Of a stretch of 64,000 nt of DNA, positions 39,308-51,018 are shown piece by piece; position 1 is the first letter of the stretch, and each line of letters begins with the position of its first letter. The translations under genes were made by a program, and so were the position numbers. The notes below the pieces were generated by a model, which was not told the DNA's origin, made no database searches, and saw only the letters and a list, made by a program, of their open reading frames with translations. Source of the stretch: Galerina marginata (Eukaryota; Basidiomycota; Agaricomycetes; Agaricales; Galerinaceae); NCBI GenBank assembly GCA_023014335.1, contig JAECYW010000013.1:186001-250000 (forward strand). The letters are read 5' to 3'.

Positions 39308-40507
39308 CTATGATAGACGCATTGCCTGATTTCCTGCGGTCAAGCTTGTGCTCCTATTCACTAATCCACCCATTGAACCGATGCCACCTGGTGTTCCAGT
39401 TCCGCCTCCGCTTCCAAGTGCATTTAGTAATAGATCTCGACAACACCGGGCTCGTTCTCGGCGTTGAATAAACCAGCTGCTGGCGTCGCAGGGAACAGCC
39501 AACGGTACACCGATTACACCGTTCTCCTTCGCGGTTCTGACACTCCTGATGAGGTCCTCGACTTCAACTTCCGAGTCCAAGTCGTCCAAATCTTCTGATA
39601 CATCCTCGCGTAGTTCCTCGGCCAAGCGTTGCTGAGCTGCCGCTGCCGCTGCAGCCTTTTTACCGACTTTCTTGGACGTCGAGGTTGCCCCTGGTTTCTT
39701 GCCAATAGAAGCGGGGTCGACGCCCATGGCGGCAGCAGCCTCGCCTGCCAACCTCTTCTTCTCCAATTTCTCCTTCTCCCTTTTCTCCTTCTTCTCGGCC
39801 TTCGTTTCTCGCTTTACCGGCTCCACAAAGTTGGGGTTGTGTGCGCGCTGCCATTCAAGCAACAACTCGTCGTAGTTACGTGATCGACCTTCCACTCCCC
39901 GTTTAGCGCCCATGGAGTGGGATTTGCAGGTAAGAGACCTAGAGCATGGGAGGCCTTTGTCGTTAATTACGCCACATTGCCTGTCGTAGTCCACTGGACC
40001 CTTCATGCGGCCTTTCGTAACCTTGGGGGCTGCTTTAGGCTTCTTCTTGTCTGGTTCATCTGGCGAGGGTGAGGCTTTGCGCTTTTTGGAGCCCTTCTTG
40101 GCATCTAATTTACTGAAATAGTAAGTAAGAGGGATAACCACGAGTTGAATAAAAGCTTACCTTCCGCATCAACTTTGCCCTTGGCACCTTTCTTCCCTCC
40201 ACTTCGAATTAAAGCACAGTTTTCTGTGGCAATCGATACTTAATAAGCAAGATAGAAAAAAAGAAGTATACAAACCTGCATGTTCTACCATGCAGCTTCG
40301 CAGGACAGGCTTTCCACAATCTATGCACTTGACAAGACCAATATCGGATGTCGAAGTGAGGGGTCGTGCCCCAAATATCTTCATATCGCGAGCTGGGAGC
40401 CATGAGGTCGGTGGCGATGGTGGAACATCCGAGCTCGTCGATGGGCTCGGTATGTCCCAAGAGAAAGGCGAAGGAGGAGCAGGAGAGGGCTTCAGTTTCA
40501 GAGTCAT
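39308..40507 (-). CDS. SGF73: SAGA deubiquitinase-module subunit Sgf73 (ataxin-7-like)
   Basis: Exons 40507-40276, 40223-40161 and 40104-39308 give 363 residues. It anchors the deubiquitinating module (Ubp8-Sgf11-Sus1) to SAGA, acting on ubiquitinated H2B in the nucleus. The N-terminal zinc finger [17 protein letters not shown] is formed across intron 1. The central SCA7 domain reads [20 protein letters not shown] and continues with [20 protein letters not shown] Lys/Glu-rich coiled segment and an Ala run follow, ending AMRLS. Intron 2 uses the inner acceptor at TTAG, because the outer one creates a stop. The SCA7 motif makes the call firm. Confidence 0.92.
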
Positions 40508-40619
40508 GATGTGAGTGAGTGAACCAAAGGGCACAGGTCGCTGTCACGCTTCACAGATCCGTGATGGCTCTGTCACAGCCGTTCCGAAGAAAATCTGCTT
40601 GTCTTCGTCGACCATTCCG
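40508..40619. promoter_or_regulatory. Short divergent promoter, SGF73 and ADE2
   Basis: Only 112 bp separate two start codons pointing apart, so the genes must share or overlap promoter elements. No TATA box is seen; the sequence is GC-balanced with a TCACAG/CTGTCAC pair. Confidence 0.5.
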
Positions 40620-42579
40620 ATGTCTGAAAAAATCGTAGGAATCCTCGGTGGGCGTGAGTGCCATCGCTTTTTGATATCGTATAAATCCTAACGACTTTCT
40701 AGTATTTTCACCTCCCGTTTTATCGAAATGAATTTCAATATATTTGAGCAGGAGGCGGCCAGCTCGGACGCATGCTCGCGGCTTCAGCTTCGCTTTTAAA
40801 CGTCAATGTCATCATTCTCGATGCTGGGGAGAATGGCCCTGCAAAGCAACTCCTCGCACCATTAGCACCCCATCTGGCACATATTGACGGATCATTCGCT
40901 GACCCGGACAAGATTCGCGAGCTTGCGAGCAGAGTAGATGTCCTCACCGTCGAGATCGAACATGTGGACGCACTTACACTCGAAGAAATACGGGTAGCGA
41001 CTGAAGGAAAACTCGTTGTCCATCCCAGCCCATCTACTATCCAGATCATCCAGGACAAATACCGACAGAAGGAACATCTCGCCTCTCACAGCTTGCCAGT
41101 GTCAGATTTTGTGTCTGTTGAGTCCTCGATTGAGTCGATATCTGAAGTCGCTCAGAAGTTGGGTTTACCACTCATGCTGAAAAGTCGTACGCTGGCATAT
41201 GATGGACGAGGCAACTTTGTCCTCCACGATCTTCACCAAGCCCAAGATGCCATCTCCGCCCTCGGTAATCGACCTCTCTACGCTGAGAAGTGGGTTCCTT
41301 TTTCAAAGGAAATTGCAGTTATGGTCGTGAGGACAGTAGATGATCAAGTGCATTCATACCCAGTCGTCGAAACCGTTCACAAGGATAACATTTGCCACCT
41401 CGTCTTTTCACCACTGCATAGTAGAGACCCTTCACTCTCGCAGAGAGCTAGGTCCATAGCTGAGGACGCTATCAGGTCTTTCTCTGGTGCTGGTATTTTT
41501 GGTGTAGAAATGTTCCTGATGCCTAATGGTGCGGTTGTTTTACATGTTATCTCCGGTTCCGGCACTGAAAAAAAGTCCACCAGGAAAAATCTTCATAAAC
41601 GAAATAGCGCCGCGGCCACACAACTCGGGTCATTACACCATTGAAGCTTGTGAAACTTCGCAATATGAAAACCATCTGCGTGCGATACTCTCACTCCCAC
41701 TTGGGTCAACAGCTATGAAAGTCCCGTCGGCTGCTATGCTGAACCTAATTGGCTACTCGTCTTCCATGACCGAAATTAAGGCCACAACGGATGTCGCGTT
41801 AAAGATTCCTGGCGTGTCAGTGCACCTCTACGGAAAATCTGAATGTCGTAAAGGTCGAAAAATGGGGCACATCACCATCGTGGCAGACTCGGACACACAA
41901 CTGAGGGCGCGACTACGACCTCTTCTAGAGTCTCTGCCGTCGAGCTCGGTAGAAGAAATCGATCGATATGCTGCTCTTCCACCTAAACCTGGATTTTCCG
42001 ATCCTAACCCATTAGTCGGTGTAATCATGGGTTCCGACTCTGACCTCCCAGTCATGCTTCCGGCAGCTCGAATTCTTGATCACTTCAAGATTCCTTATGA
42101 GCTCACAATTGTCTCCGCTCACCGTACGCCTGATCATCTTGTTGAATATGCTCGATCTGCCTCCACAAGAGGTCTACGGACTATCATTGCCGGGGCAGGT
42201 GGAGCTGCTCATCTTCCAGGGATGGTGGCATCCATGACTGCGCTCCCAGTCATCGGTGTTCCAGTGAAAGGAAGCACGCTTGACGGAGTAGATTCTTTGC
42301 ATAGCATTGTTCAGATGCCTGTTAGTGGTTTCATATATTTCATGCCCCAAATTCTGACTTTCCTGGTTTTAGCGAGGCATACCTGTTGCAACAGTTGCTA
42401 TCAATAATGGAATGAATGCCGGTTTATTGGCAGTGCGGATACTCTCAGCAGGCATTCCAGGCTTGATTGACGCCATGGGCCAGTACATGAAAACTATGGA
42501 ACAAGAGGTGCTGGGAAAAGTCGAAAAGCTGAAAGATGTCGGATGGGAGGACTATCAAGTGAAGAAACATAACATATAA
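40620..42579 (+). CDS. ADE2: Phosphoribosylaminoimidazole carboxylase (bifunctional)
   Basis: Exons 40620-40647, 40752-41528, 41584-42320 and 42373-42579 give 582 residues, similar to yeast Ade2 (571). It carboxylates AIR to CAIR in de novo purine synthesis. The N-terminal PurK-like ATP-grasp part begins [16 protein letters not shown], formed across intron 1, and contains [16 protein letters not shown] and [15 protein letters not shown]. The C-terminal PurE-like part contains [13 protein letters not shown] and VSAHRTPD. Intron 2 (55 nt) must be removed to join MPNG to [11 protein letters not shown]; the unspliced frame diverges. Loss of this gene classically gives red adenine auxotrophs in yeast. 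Confidence 0.96.
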
Positions 42580-42838
42580 ACCATGTCAATAGAGTGTTTT
42601 TCTTTGTCGTTTGGGCACCACAATTTTTTATTTTAAACAGCTTACAACTTCATTAAGTTAGCATGCAAACGACATCATTCTCGAGGACATCTCAATAATC
42701 AATTACAAAAATGGAGTTTATACGATATACAATGGTGACTTCGGCTATTCATTACCAAGAAGGGTAGACGACAATAATTGCTGGACAAGGATAGAGATTT
42801 TACAGGTATGAAAAATACGAGTGATAGGCGGTGCCTAT

Positions 42839-43512
42839 TTAGATATAGTACTCGGGCTTTCGAGAACTAATTCCATATTCTGCCAGTGCTGCGCTCAGAT
42901 CATCCATGGTCAAGGTGGTCCTCGTCTTGTCCTGTAAACTATGAGTAGATGCCCTAGAGACATACACACCAGGCGCACCTTTGCCGAACCAGGCCCAGTT
43001 AAGGGTTGGTTAACGCGAGCGCGACCGCCAGTTGCATTGGTGCGAATACGCGCATGTTGGTATGCATCCGCCGCAATATCAGATACAAATTTCTGGGCAG
43101 CGAGAGACAACAATCTCTTCCTAGATAGGTTCTATGTCAGGTCGTTGGATGAAACGGAACACAATAGTTGACCGACAGGCGAACATCTTCACAGTCAAAT
43201 CCAACGCGTTGGAGGTAGTAGTCGGTCACTTCATTTGGAATCTTCGTCTTCCATCAGCGTACAATTCGTTTGCAACAACACTCAACATACCAGTGGTTCA
43301 TACTCGTCGAGCATGAGCATGAACTCTGCCAAGGTCCGGTCTTTTCGCGCCTCCTCGGCTGCTTGACGCGACTGCGTGGGCTGAGTCGAAGTGGAACCAG
43401 AGGTGGAAGCAGCAGTGAGCTGACTCTGTTGAGCCTGTGTCGACGACTCAGAGGTCGCTGGAGTATACTGAGAAGATACGGGATATGCAAATCCAGAGCC
43501 TGCCTGTGACAT
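42839..43512 (-). CDS. TAF10: Transcription initiation factor TFIID/SAGA subunit TAF10
   Basis: Exons 43512-43291, 43241-43177, 43120-42979 and 42931-42839 give 173 residues. It has a histone-fold and is shared by TFIID and SAGA. The first 50 residues are Ser/Thr/Gln-rich. The conserved core runs [59 protein letters not shown], ending [18 protein letters not shown] and KPEYYI. Every intron junction falls where the family sequence needs it. Convergent with ADE2, 259 bp apart. Confidence 0.95.
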
Positions 43513-43701
43513 GGTTGTTGCACTCAAACCCCTGACCCGATACCGGAGCGGCGATTCGGAGTTGGCGGAGTTTAAACTTCACGACATATAAGCGAAACTT
43601 TTTCGTTGATATTTTCGTTGTCCTTTGACCTCCTACAACGACCTCCACAACAGTGAGCATCCTTTCTTCGCTTCTTGCAGCAGTTCTCACTTGTTCTGCA
43701 C

Positions 43702-43935
43702 ATGATGTTTGAGGCATTTGGCTTTACGCAGGAGCGCACCCTGCCCTGCAGAAAATCAACTCAGCTACCTTCGGAAGGGGCTGCTTTGGCAGTCCTTGTC
43801 CGTTATTCTGATTTTTTACTCGATTCTACGTTTCGCCGAATCAACAAGCTCATCTCTTCTTTCCCAGATTTCGTCTATTCGTTCAGCTTGGAATTGGGGT
43901 GTTTAGCTGCGAAAGATGTTGCTGCTGCTCTTTAG
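43702..43935 (+). CDS. Small ORF of 77 codons, doubtful
   Basis: The only ATG-initiated frame in the 630 bp between TAF10 and RPC53. It starts MMFEAFGFTQ and ends KDVAAAL. Another frame of the same stretch has a convincing hydrophobic helix (LLWQSLSVILIFYSILRF) but no ATG. A GTGAGC...ACGCAG pair at 43652-43731 could be an intron, in which case the ATG here would be spliced out. This could be a small membrane protein, a non-coding transcript, or nothing. Confidence 0.25.
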   Translation: MMFEAFGFTQERTLPCRKSTQLPSEGAALAVLVRYSDFLLDSTFRRINKLISSFPDFVYSFSLELGCLAAKDVAAAL

Positions 43936-44141
43936 ACGTCGTTCCTTTTCGTTTGCTGTCAGTTGGCTGTCAGTTGTAGTCGTAATGTTATAACAAATGT
44001 GTTGCTGGCCCTTTCTACTTTGATAGATGAGCTTGGAATGACACCCAATGATTCGCAATGTGCAATGTCGACCGCTGGTCAATGATACAGTAGTTGGATT
44101 TTCTTATTATCAAGTAACTGATGAGTAGCCTGTAGGATCGC

Positions 44142-45693
44142 TCAAACTTTAAGCAATGTCTCTTCCCCTTCTAGAATTAAGTTGTTCTCCTGTTCACTCT
44201 CCAAGGCATTCAAAAGAGCGTCAACATTAGGGGATACAACAAATTGTTTGTTGACTTCGCCTAGAACAATTAATTGTTTATCCGCCTTGTTCAGGTGAAC
44301 GGCTTGTTGCAGGAAAGCGGGTTGCGTCGCAGCATTGACCTAGACCCAGTGAGGACAAAAAGTCGATAGAAAGAGAAGTTAGCCACACATACATCGAGTA
44401 ACATGCCATTCGTCAGCCTGATTTTAACGGCGCCACTTCTGTAAACTTCAAGTTGGCCTATAACACCATCAATGGGTCCAGTCTTTTTAGGCTCTACCGG
44501 TGCGGCTGAAGGGGTTCTTGAAGTACTTGGAGTAAGATCTGGTTTAACGTCTGGAGCAAATGATACTTTTTTCCCTAATTGTACGGCATCAGGCACTTGG
44601 TCAATGTCCATTGCAGTGTCTTTTTTCAAAGTGAATTCAGGGAAAGGGGCCGGGAACTGAAAGAAATAAAGCCTTTCCTCTCGTATAGATTCGTCCTTTA
44701 TTAACAATAAGTAAGGAAAGAGAATGAGGAAATGCAACTTACCGAGTCCATTATGGTTTGGGTCGCAAAATCTTCGATGATGTCCTCCAACTCTTCCTCT
44801 TCTTCGCTTTCGCTAAGGTTGACTGCATTGCTTAAATTTACGTCACCTATCATAGTAAATTTCATGTCTTAGAGGTTGAAACCATGTAGGAAAGGAATAA
44901 AACCGCACCAAGATCGTCGAGTTTTTCTTCCTTCTTTACCTTCTTCGCGTTCTGACGCTCTTTGCGTAGAGTTTCCGGCGCCATCCAATCCATCTGGCGG
45001 ACGTTTTCCATGTCTATGATCTCGACACCTTCATCGGGATCAGAATAGACCTCCTCATCTTCCGTCTTAACGACACCGTTTTTTAGGTTTCCGTCTTTCC
45101 TCAGTGATGAAGGGGTATATTCCGAGAGATTGTTCCCAATGCTGGAGGACGTGCCTTCCGTTGGCACACTAGGCACGAAGTTTGAACGGGGGGTAGACCG
45201 GCGCGTGCTGCTACCAGCCATAGCTGGGCCCATGGCGAAAGGTCCGCTGGCAGTCATTTCAATAACAGGACCAGGACCTCCCCCTCGACCCCTGCCTCTG
45301 GCATCTCCACGGCCGCGTCCCCGACCGCGACCTCGATCGCTTTGTGAAGCAGAAGGCACAGCAGCCGCAGTGGGTTCCTGGTGAGATTTGAAAAGTTGCC
45401 CATTGGAAACAGTTCCACAACTATAAACGTAGTTTACGAACCGGTTTAACATCCCTGAATCCGTCAAATAAGCATCTACATTTCCAGCAAGAAAATGAAC
45501 ACATACTCCTTCTTTCTTCGTTGAGGAAGGGTCGGCACAAACTTGAGCTTTTGGGTTCCCTGTCTAGTTACATCGCTCTGCTTTTTCGCAAGACTGCCAA
45601 TAGCTTTTGGGGCAGGTGTACTAGGCGAAGGATCTGGTAGTGGTGGTAAGTAGCCAATGGAATGGGGGAGAGGTCAGATTTCTGACCGGTCAT
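44142..45693 (-). CDS. RPC53: RNA polymerase III subunit Rpc53 (RPC4)
   Basis: Exons 45693-45687, 45633-45507, 45454-45442, 45377-44909, 44846-44743, 44656-44393 and 44339-44142 give 393 residues. It pairs with Rpc37 in the Pol III TFIIF-like module that acts in initiation and termination. The N-terminal half is low-complexity, with Arg/Gly repeats (RGRGRGRGDARGRG) and Lys/Glu stretches. The C-terminal RPC4 domain is conserved: GQLEVYRSGAVKIRLTNG, LLDV, AATQPAFLQQAV, KQLIVLGEVNKQFVVSPN, VDALL. Exons 1 (7 nt) and 3 (13 nt) are tiny but required to keep frame. The start codon is now only 56 bp from an 8.4 kb transposon. Confidence 0.93.
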
Positions 45694-45749
45694 GATTCCT
45701 GGTTCGAAGTCGGGATCAAAAGAGGAAATATCACACGTTTGTTTTCTGT

Positions 45750-46960
45750 CACTGCTGGCACGGGACTATTTCAAAGTAGCTAAAATCCGAGTAAAATAGT
45801 ATCTAGCTTGTTAAAATTTTAGACGCTTTTTCTTCTCCGTGAAATGTCCATAAAATGTCAAATATTTCGGCAGGTAAGGGATACAAAAAGGAAAATACAT
45901 ATTGTCAATTTTAGGCGAGGTAAAAAGATTCATTTGACACAAGTCTATTTCTACGTGAGATTCTCCTTAAATGTTTCATTCTGTCGAAATTTTCAGCCTT
46001 CACATATTTTAAATTTCCCTGAATAAGAAAAGAGAACAAAAGACAAAGTTGATACATTTTTTTCAATATGATAGAATGCAAACTTTATCCAAAAAAATTA
46101 GATTGTCTAAAATATTTCTTAAATGTAAGACTGTACGGAAAAGAAAATGTATCGCCCCACGTGTACCCCACCAATCGGGTAGTGGAGACAGTCGACAAGT
46201 AGTGTACACACAGAGAAACTCTGGCAGTGCCAGCCCCATACTCCCCTGGTGCACTCGCGATGTGCAGTCGCAATCGCCACGGCCGAAAAAGAGTGTGAGA
46301 GTGAGGCGGGAGTTGTGAACGACGAAAGCAACCGAGACTCCGAGAGCGAAGTATCGAGAATCGAGATAATAGGACGAGCCTTGGAAACTAAACTGGTCGT
46401 GCAATTGACAGGAGATATCAGAGTGGTTTAAATAGCATAAATACGTCGGAATTTGAAGTAAAAAAGCGAAAGGAAGACGAGGGGAAGTGGACAATAAAAA
46501 TTCGAATAAGGAAATAAAAATGCATCGAAATGAGTCAGAGAGTTGGGGAGGGTGAAAGAGAATGAAGAATGAAGCACTTAACAATAAGAAATAGGGTTCG
46601 TGAGAGGTGAAACAATTGCCTTAATTCTGTGAAATAAAATACAGTGGGAGGTTGAGGCGATTTATCCCGGCGATGCACAATGGTCCCGGACTGACGAGAT
46701 GTCAGGTTGGAAGTAAATGTCAGATACAGCGAACAATGTGAAATTGAGCTGAAAAATGGCGCGCAATGGATGGGGGAATGGATTTATTGGTCGTCAGGCT
46801 GAGTAGTCGTCAGGCTGAGTAGTCGTCAGGCTGAGTCGTTTGCGGAATGGGCTCCGGTAGTATGCGCTGTGGCTAGCCTAAAAGATGTGAAACGCTGGAT
46901 GCACGCCTAACGTGTGCAGTCAGTAAAATCTGAGGATAGAGCGCACAGAGATTCGTGACA
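45750..46960 (+). repeat. Left inverted arm of the 8.4 kb element
   Basis: Matches the reverse complement of about 53070-54156. Closest matches are 45750-46320 (long runs of identity by eye, with conserved short open frames in both arms). Agreement declines through 46320-46960, where small indels accumulate. The arm contains a triple tandem of GTCGTCAGGCTGAGTA near 46793-46840 that the right arm lacks. Confidence 0.8.
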
Positions 46961-46999
46961 GTTCGGAAATTTGAGGACAAGGCAGATTCCAAACCGTGC

Positions 47000-49110
47000 A
47001 TTGGGAAACCAGGGCATGGTTGGAGATAACTTAGGACTGAGGGCAAACTGAGGGAGAATAATAATGACTCGTCGGGCTGACAAACAAAATGGATGATTAT
47101 GTCAAACAACCACAAAGCCACTTTGGCACTTTCCACTTTCCACTTCGACAATATTGCGAGTCCTTCCGTAAACAGGTGAGCAATAGCCCATATTGTCTTC
47201 AAACCTAAATTCACTCCGTTTCCAGTCCACCTCGAACTCGCGACTCGCCGCTAGGACGTCAACTTGGACGCCCCACCGCCCAATTCGCGATTACTTCCAT
47301 CTGTCCCCATCACCCCCACCGGCTCTCGCTCTTGCTTGCAGCACCGTCTGCTGTCCCGCGATCTCAAATTCCTGCATTCGCCGTCGTCGATGTCACCGCC
47401 GCAGCACCCCCTCCTTGTTTCTTTGTTCGTATGTTTAATCGCTAGTGCCGCAGCTGCAGGAGGACATGGCTTGCGAGCCGTTCGAAGTAAATAGGTGAGG
47501 AATAGTTTTTATTGGGGTCATATCCGTACTCACCTCGTTTCCAGCCTCCTTAACAACACCACCTACCCTTGTTCATTCATTTGACGGCTGGCGCCGCAGC
47601 CGCGGGATGGCATGACTTGCAGATTCGGGTCTGGGTTTTAGGTCGTGACCCGAGAGGAACTTTGAGTCGGAGGAGAAGGGGAGTGGGGTGAGGAGGCAAC
47701 ATCACCCCTCCCGCTTACGCGCTTGCTGGCGACTCTCTTTGCCTCCCGACTTCCTGCAGTCGTCGGTGCTCTCGCTGCCCATCGTCGCCCGGCATCGTTA
47801 CCCCTACCCCCCTCCCCTCGTTTGTTTGGTCATTTGCTTGGTTTGGGGCCACGGGAGGGGGTGGGGGTGCATACTCGAAGAGCATTACGACACGGGCAGG
47901 CATTAGCTACGCAGCGCATGCTAGATGAGGAAGAGGAGGACGTACCGGAGCATGCACCCCCCCCCCCTGTGCGACGACCCCATCGTCGTCGTTGTACTTC
48001 GTCGTCGTCGTCGTCCACCTCCTCCTTGTATTTGCCGCGCCCTGGGTCGTGGGTCAAGTCAGCCGGTGCCTGCGTGCGCCTGTTCGGGAAGACGAAGACG
48101 AAGAAGGGCCTACAACGTCAGCAGCATCTCGGAAATCTGCGGGGGCTTTCAAGACGAGTCGCGGGAGGTGGAGGGCAGGAGGGTGGAAGTCAAGGGCGGA
48201 AGTACCGAGACCACTGCCATTTCACAGACAGCGGTCTCGACTATTTCCAGTCGCCGCCGCCGTCGTCGTTTGCTTTGCGAAGTGGCGTGGGCATTGGGGC
48301 GCGGGAGGGGAGAAAGAGGAAGGAGGGGCTGCGGGATGGGAGACACGGGCCAGGGCAAAGGCGACGGCGAGGGTGTAGGAGGAGAGGCAAAGCGGAAGTG
48401 CCAACGAGACGGGAGGGTGCTGCAGATGGACAAAGGCGAAGGAAAGGGTGCCCGTGCAGGATGAGATCGATGAGAGTTTGTCAGACACAGCGCGGATGAC
48501 GAGAGGAGGGGAATACGTACCTGCTTTCGAGCAGGGCGGATGCGTACCTCTCCTTCGACGAGCGCCATCGCTAGTTCGCTCTAAGCCGGCCTGGAATTGT
48601 GGAGTACGACCCCGCTGCTCAAAGACGGGTCAGGAACTTGCAGAAGAAACCCTCAACGAACCAGAACTGACCTAGTGACCCTCCATCCTCTACTCCTCCT
48701 CTCCTCCTTCTAACCCAGCCATAGAACAGGGACATATGATGGACACCCGCCCTCCGCGCCAGCCTCTTCTTCGAGATTCGCCCGTACCCGCATTTCACCA
48801 CTCTGGACCTCCGCACCTCTCTCCCCAACCAACCCAAGCTGCCGAACATATGAAAGACAGGCGAGCCCGCGATATTGAGAAGCAACGACGACAACAACAG
48901 CGACAACTTCTGAAGACACTGCTGAAAGTAATCGAGCCTGCCGTCCGACCATTGTTGATGGTACTCGCAGGTGCGCTCCAACGAGTTGGGTTTGCTTTGG
49001 AGCCGCAGGCGCAGAAGCAGAAGCAGGCGCAGGGTGGAAGAGAATGAGCGAGTGGAAGGGGAGGGGTTACACCGAAAATAAGTTATAAGTGCATTGATTG
49101 AACTTGGAAT
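47000..49110. other. GC-rich interior of the 8.4 kb element, no gene recognised
   Basis: 47200-49050 is GC-rich with CGTCGTCGT simple repeats (47985-48025), poly-C, and many overlapping open frames on both strands. The longest, 47723-48499 plus, is an Arg/Gly-rich random-looking translation. Parts (about 47380-48050) are the inverted counterpart of about 50290-50670. No transposase motif was seen, so the frames are treated as composition artefacts or highly decayed coding DNA. Confidence 0.4.
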
Positions 49111-49120
49111 ATTAAATTTA

Positions 49121-49667
49121 CAGGGTTTCCAGAAATCCTTGAGAATTCGTGAAATTTTTTTTCACGTCACGATTTCACCTTGAGCTGGATTATCACCAAA
49201 TTAGGAAATTTCCTGCATGGCTCGTAATTCACCTTTCTTCGCCGTTCTAAAGAGATATAAGCTGTATTTCCGAACAAAAATGCCTTTGTATGAATCATTA
49301 AAAACTTTGAAGCCTTTCTGCTGATTTATTTGACGTCTTTGCCTTGTTGTAGGCTTCAGTTATTGGAAATACGAGTTCTTCAGCAGGAGCAGGCGGTCCG
49401 GCGCCGGTGGTACACATAAATTGGCACATGGGGGTAATTGTACGGTACAGCTGTCCCCTAATACATGGTAACTCTTGAAATCAATATTAAATTGCATTTA
49501 AGAACCGTTATGCAAAATTATAGCGGGCGTGAACACCAAAAATACGAAGGAACTATGGAATTCAAGAAGGCATAGAAAATTTCCTAATTTAGTGATAATT
49601 GAGCCCAAGGCGAAATCGTGACGTGAAAAAAAATTTCACGAATTCTCAAGGATTTCTGGAAACCCTG
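49121..49667. mobile_element. MITE, 547 bp, about 95 bp TIRs, TA duplication
   Basis: The left end CAGGGTTTCCAGAAATCCTT is repeated in inverse at the right end (reverse complement of 49648-49667). Similarity extends about 95 bp with a few mismatches. TA directly flanks both ends (49119-49120 and 49668-49669). The interior is AT-rich and non-coding. It fits a Tc1/mariner-derived miniature element and is nested inside the 8.4 kb transposon. Confidence 0.88.
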
Positions 49668-50671
49668 TAACAATGCGAAAACAATTTTCGGCGGTCGTAT
49701 ATCCTACATATTTGTAAAGTTCTATGTAATACAAATCTAGTGAAATGTAAAAGATTGTCACGGTCTTCACTGTCACAACTTACTAACGCGATTTATAAAG
49801 AATCTGTTGGGATGTTAAGACGGCTTGAGAGGATCGTCGAACAGGTCCTGAAGGAGGGGGGGAAGGGGATGATTGTCGAGTGGAAAGTGCCCAAGTGCCT
49901 TGGCAATGGCTATTGTTGGCGATAGCCCCGAATTATATTTGTGATTGTTTACTTCGTCATCCACTTCAGTCAAGGTTTTGAGATTCGAACTCAGATTATC
50001 CCAACACCAACACCCTCTCTAGACCGGTAACCGTTCGGAGAATGAGGAGAGGATGGAGAGTCCTCGATTCTCCGAGGACTTCCCATCCTCACTCATTCGA
50101 CGGATGGTTACGAGCCTACACCCTCTCTTGATCGGCTCACTACATATTATTGTCTCAGAGTCACAATTCTCTGACCGTGCCCTGGTTTCCCAATGCACGG
50201 CTTAGAATCCTCCTTGTCCTCAGAACTCAAACATCAAGTTTCCTACTGTTTCTAGGATGCTATAGGGATCCTGCGTCTTTGGATCACTACATTGATGGCC
50301 GCGAATACGAGAAGGAGGAGGACGAGGGCAAGGAAGTACGAAGGACGAATAGGTCTTCGCACGCGGAGGGTGTGTACGACGGTGCGTCCTCCCCCTCCCC
50401 TCTTCTCGTGTGGGCCGCGTAGCTAACACCCGCCCTTGTCGTAGTGCTCCTCTTCGAGCGTGCTGCGGGCGACGGCGATAGGCTGCGGGAAGTCCGCGAG
50501 TTCGATCGACTGGAAAGCAGGTGGGCAAGGGTTTGAAGACTCAATATGAACTGTCCCTCACCTGTTTACTTGGAAAGGTTCGCGACGAAGAGGGGGTGCA
50601 GCGGTGACGACGTCAACGTTGACGACTGCAGGAATTCGAGAACCGGTGGGGTGATGTTGGGAGGGCACGCC

Positions 50672-50823
50672 TGTAGACAAGCGGAGCAGGGAGACGAGAC
50701 ACGCGGGCAGTGCGAATGGATTGAGCGATAGAGACGACGAGTACAGAGTGACTACGTATATACGAGGAGGCGTGACCGTGGCCGGAAACCACCGAGGTCG
50801 TCACCACAGGACTAAGTCCAACA
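50672..50823 (-). repeat. 3' LTR (152 bp)
   Basis: The plus strand runs TGTAGACAAG ... GTCCAACA. It is identical by eye to 52840-52991. On the minus strand it is the 3' LTR, preceded by G-rich tract ATGGGGGTG. Confidence 0.88.
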
Positions 50824-51002
50824 CACCCCCATGACTACCGAGGGCAGAAAAAGGACAGAGGGAAAGCGAAAGACACCCCCATAAAAAGGAGGGAAAAAGG
50901 GCCAGTGCTAGCAGAGCACCCCCATACACATATGAAGTTAATAACAACAAAATTAACAATGAAATCAGCATAAGGGTGAAAGGAGGGTGAAAGCACCCCC
51001 AT
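50824..51002 (-). repeat. Four G-rich ATGGGGGTG motifs (polypurine-tract-like)
   Basis: CACCCCCAT on the plus strand occurs at 50824-50832, 50874-50882, 50917-50925 and 50994-51002. The first directly abuts the 3' LTR, where the plus-strand primer (polypurine tract) belongs. The others repeat it upstream between short unrelated AT-rich spacers. Confidence 0.6.
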
Positions 51003-51018
51003 GCAAAGAAGATATACT

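Noticed and set aside
44030..44135. C/D box snoRNA (TGATGA near 44119)
   Set aside because: No D box at a suitable distance and no terminal stem.
46063..46584. 173-codon frame in the left arm, echoed in the right arm near 53577
   Set aside because: Conserved between the arms only because the DNA is inverted-repeat; composition is not protein-like.
47723..48499. 258-codon plus-strand frame
   Set aside because: Arg/Gly/Ser-rich translation of a GC-rich simple-repeat region with competing frames on both strands; also part of the inverted structure.
48619..49047. Overlapping frames of 103-120 codons on both strands
   Set aside because: Same GC-rich interior; no transposase or other motif.
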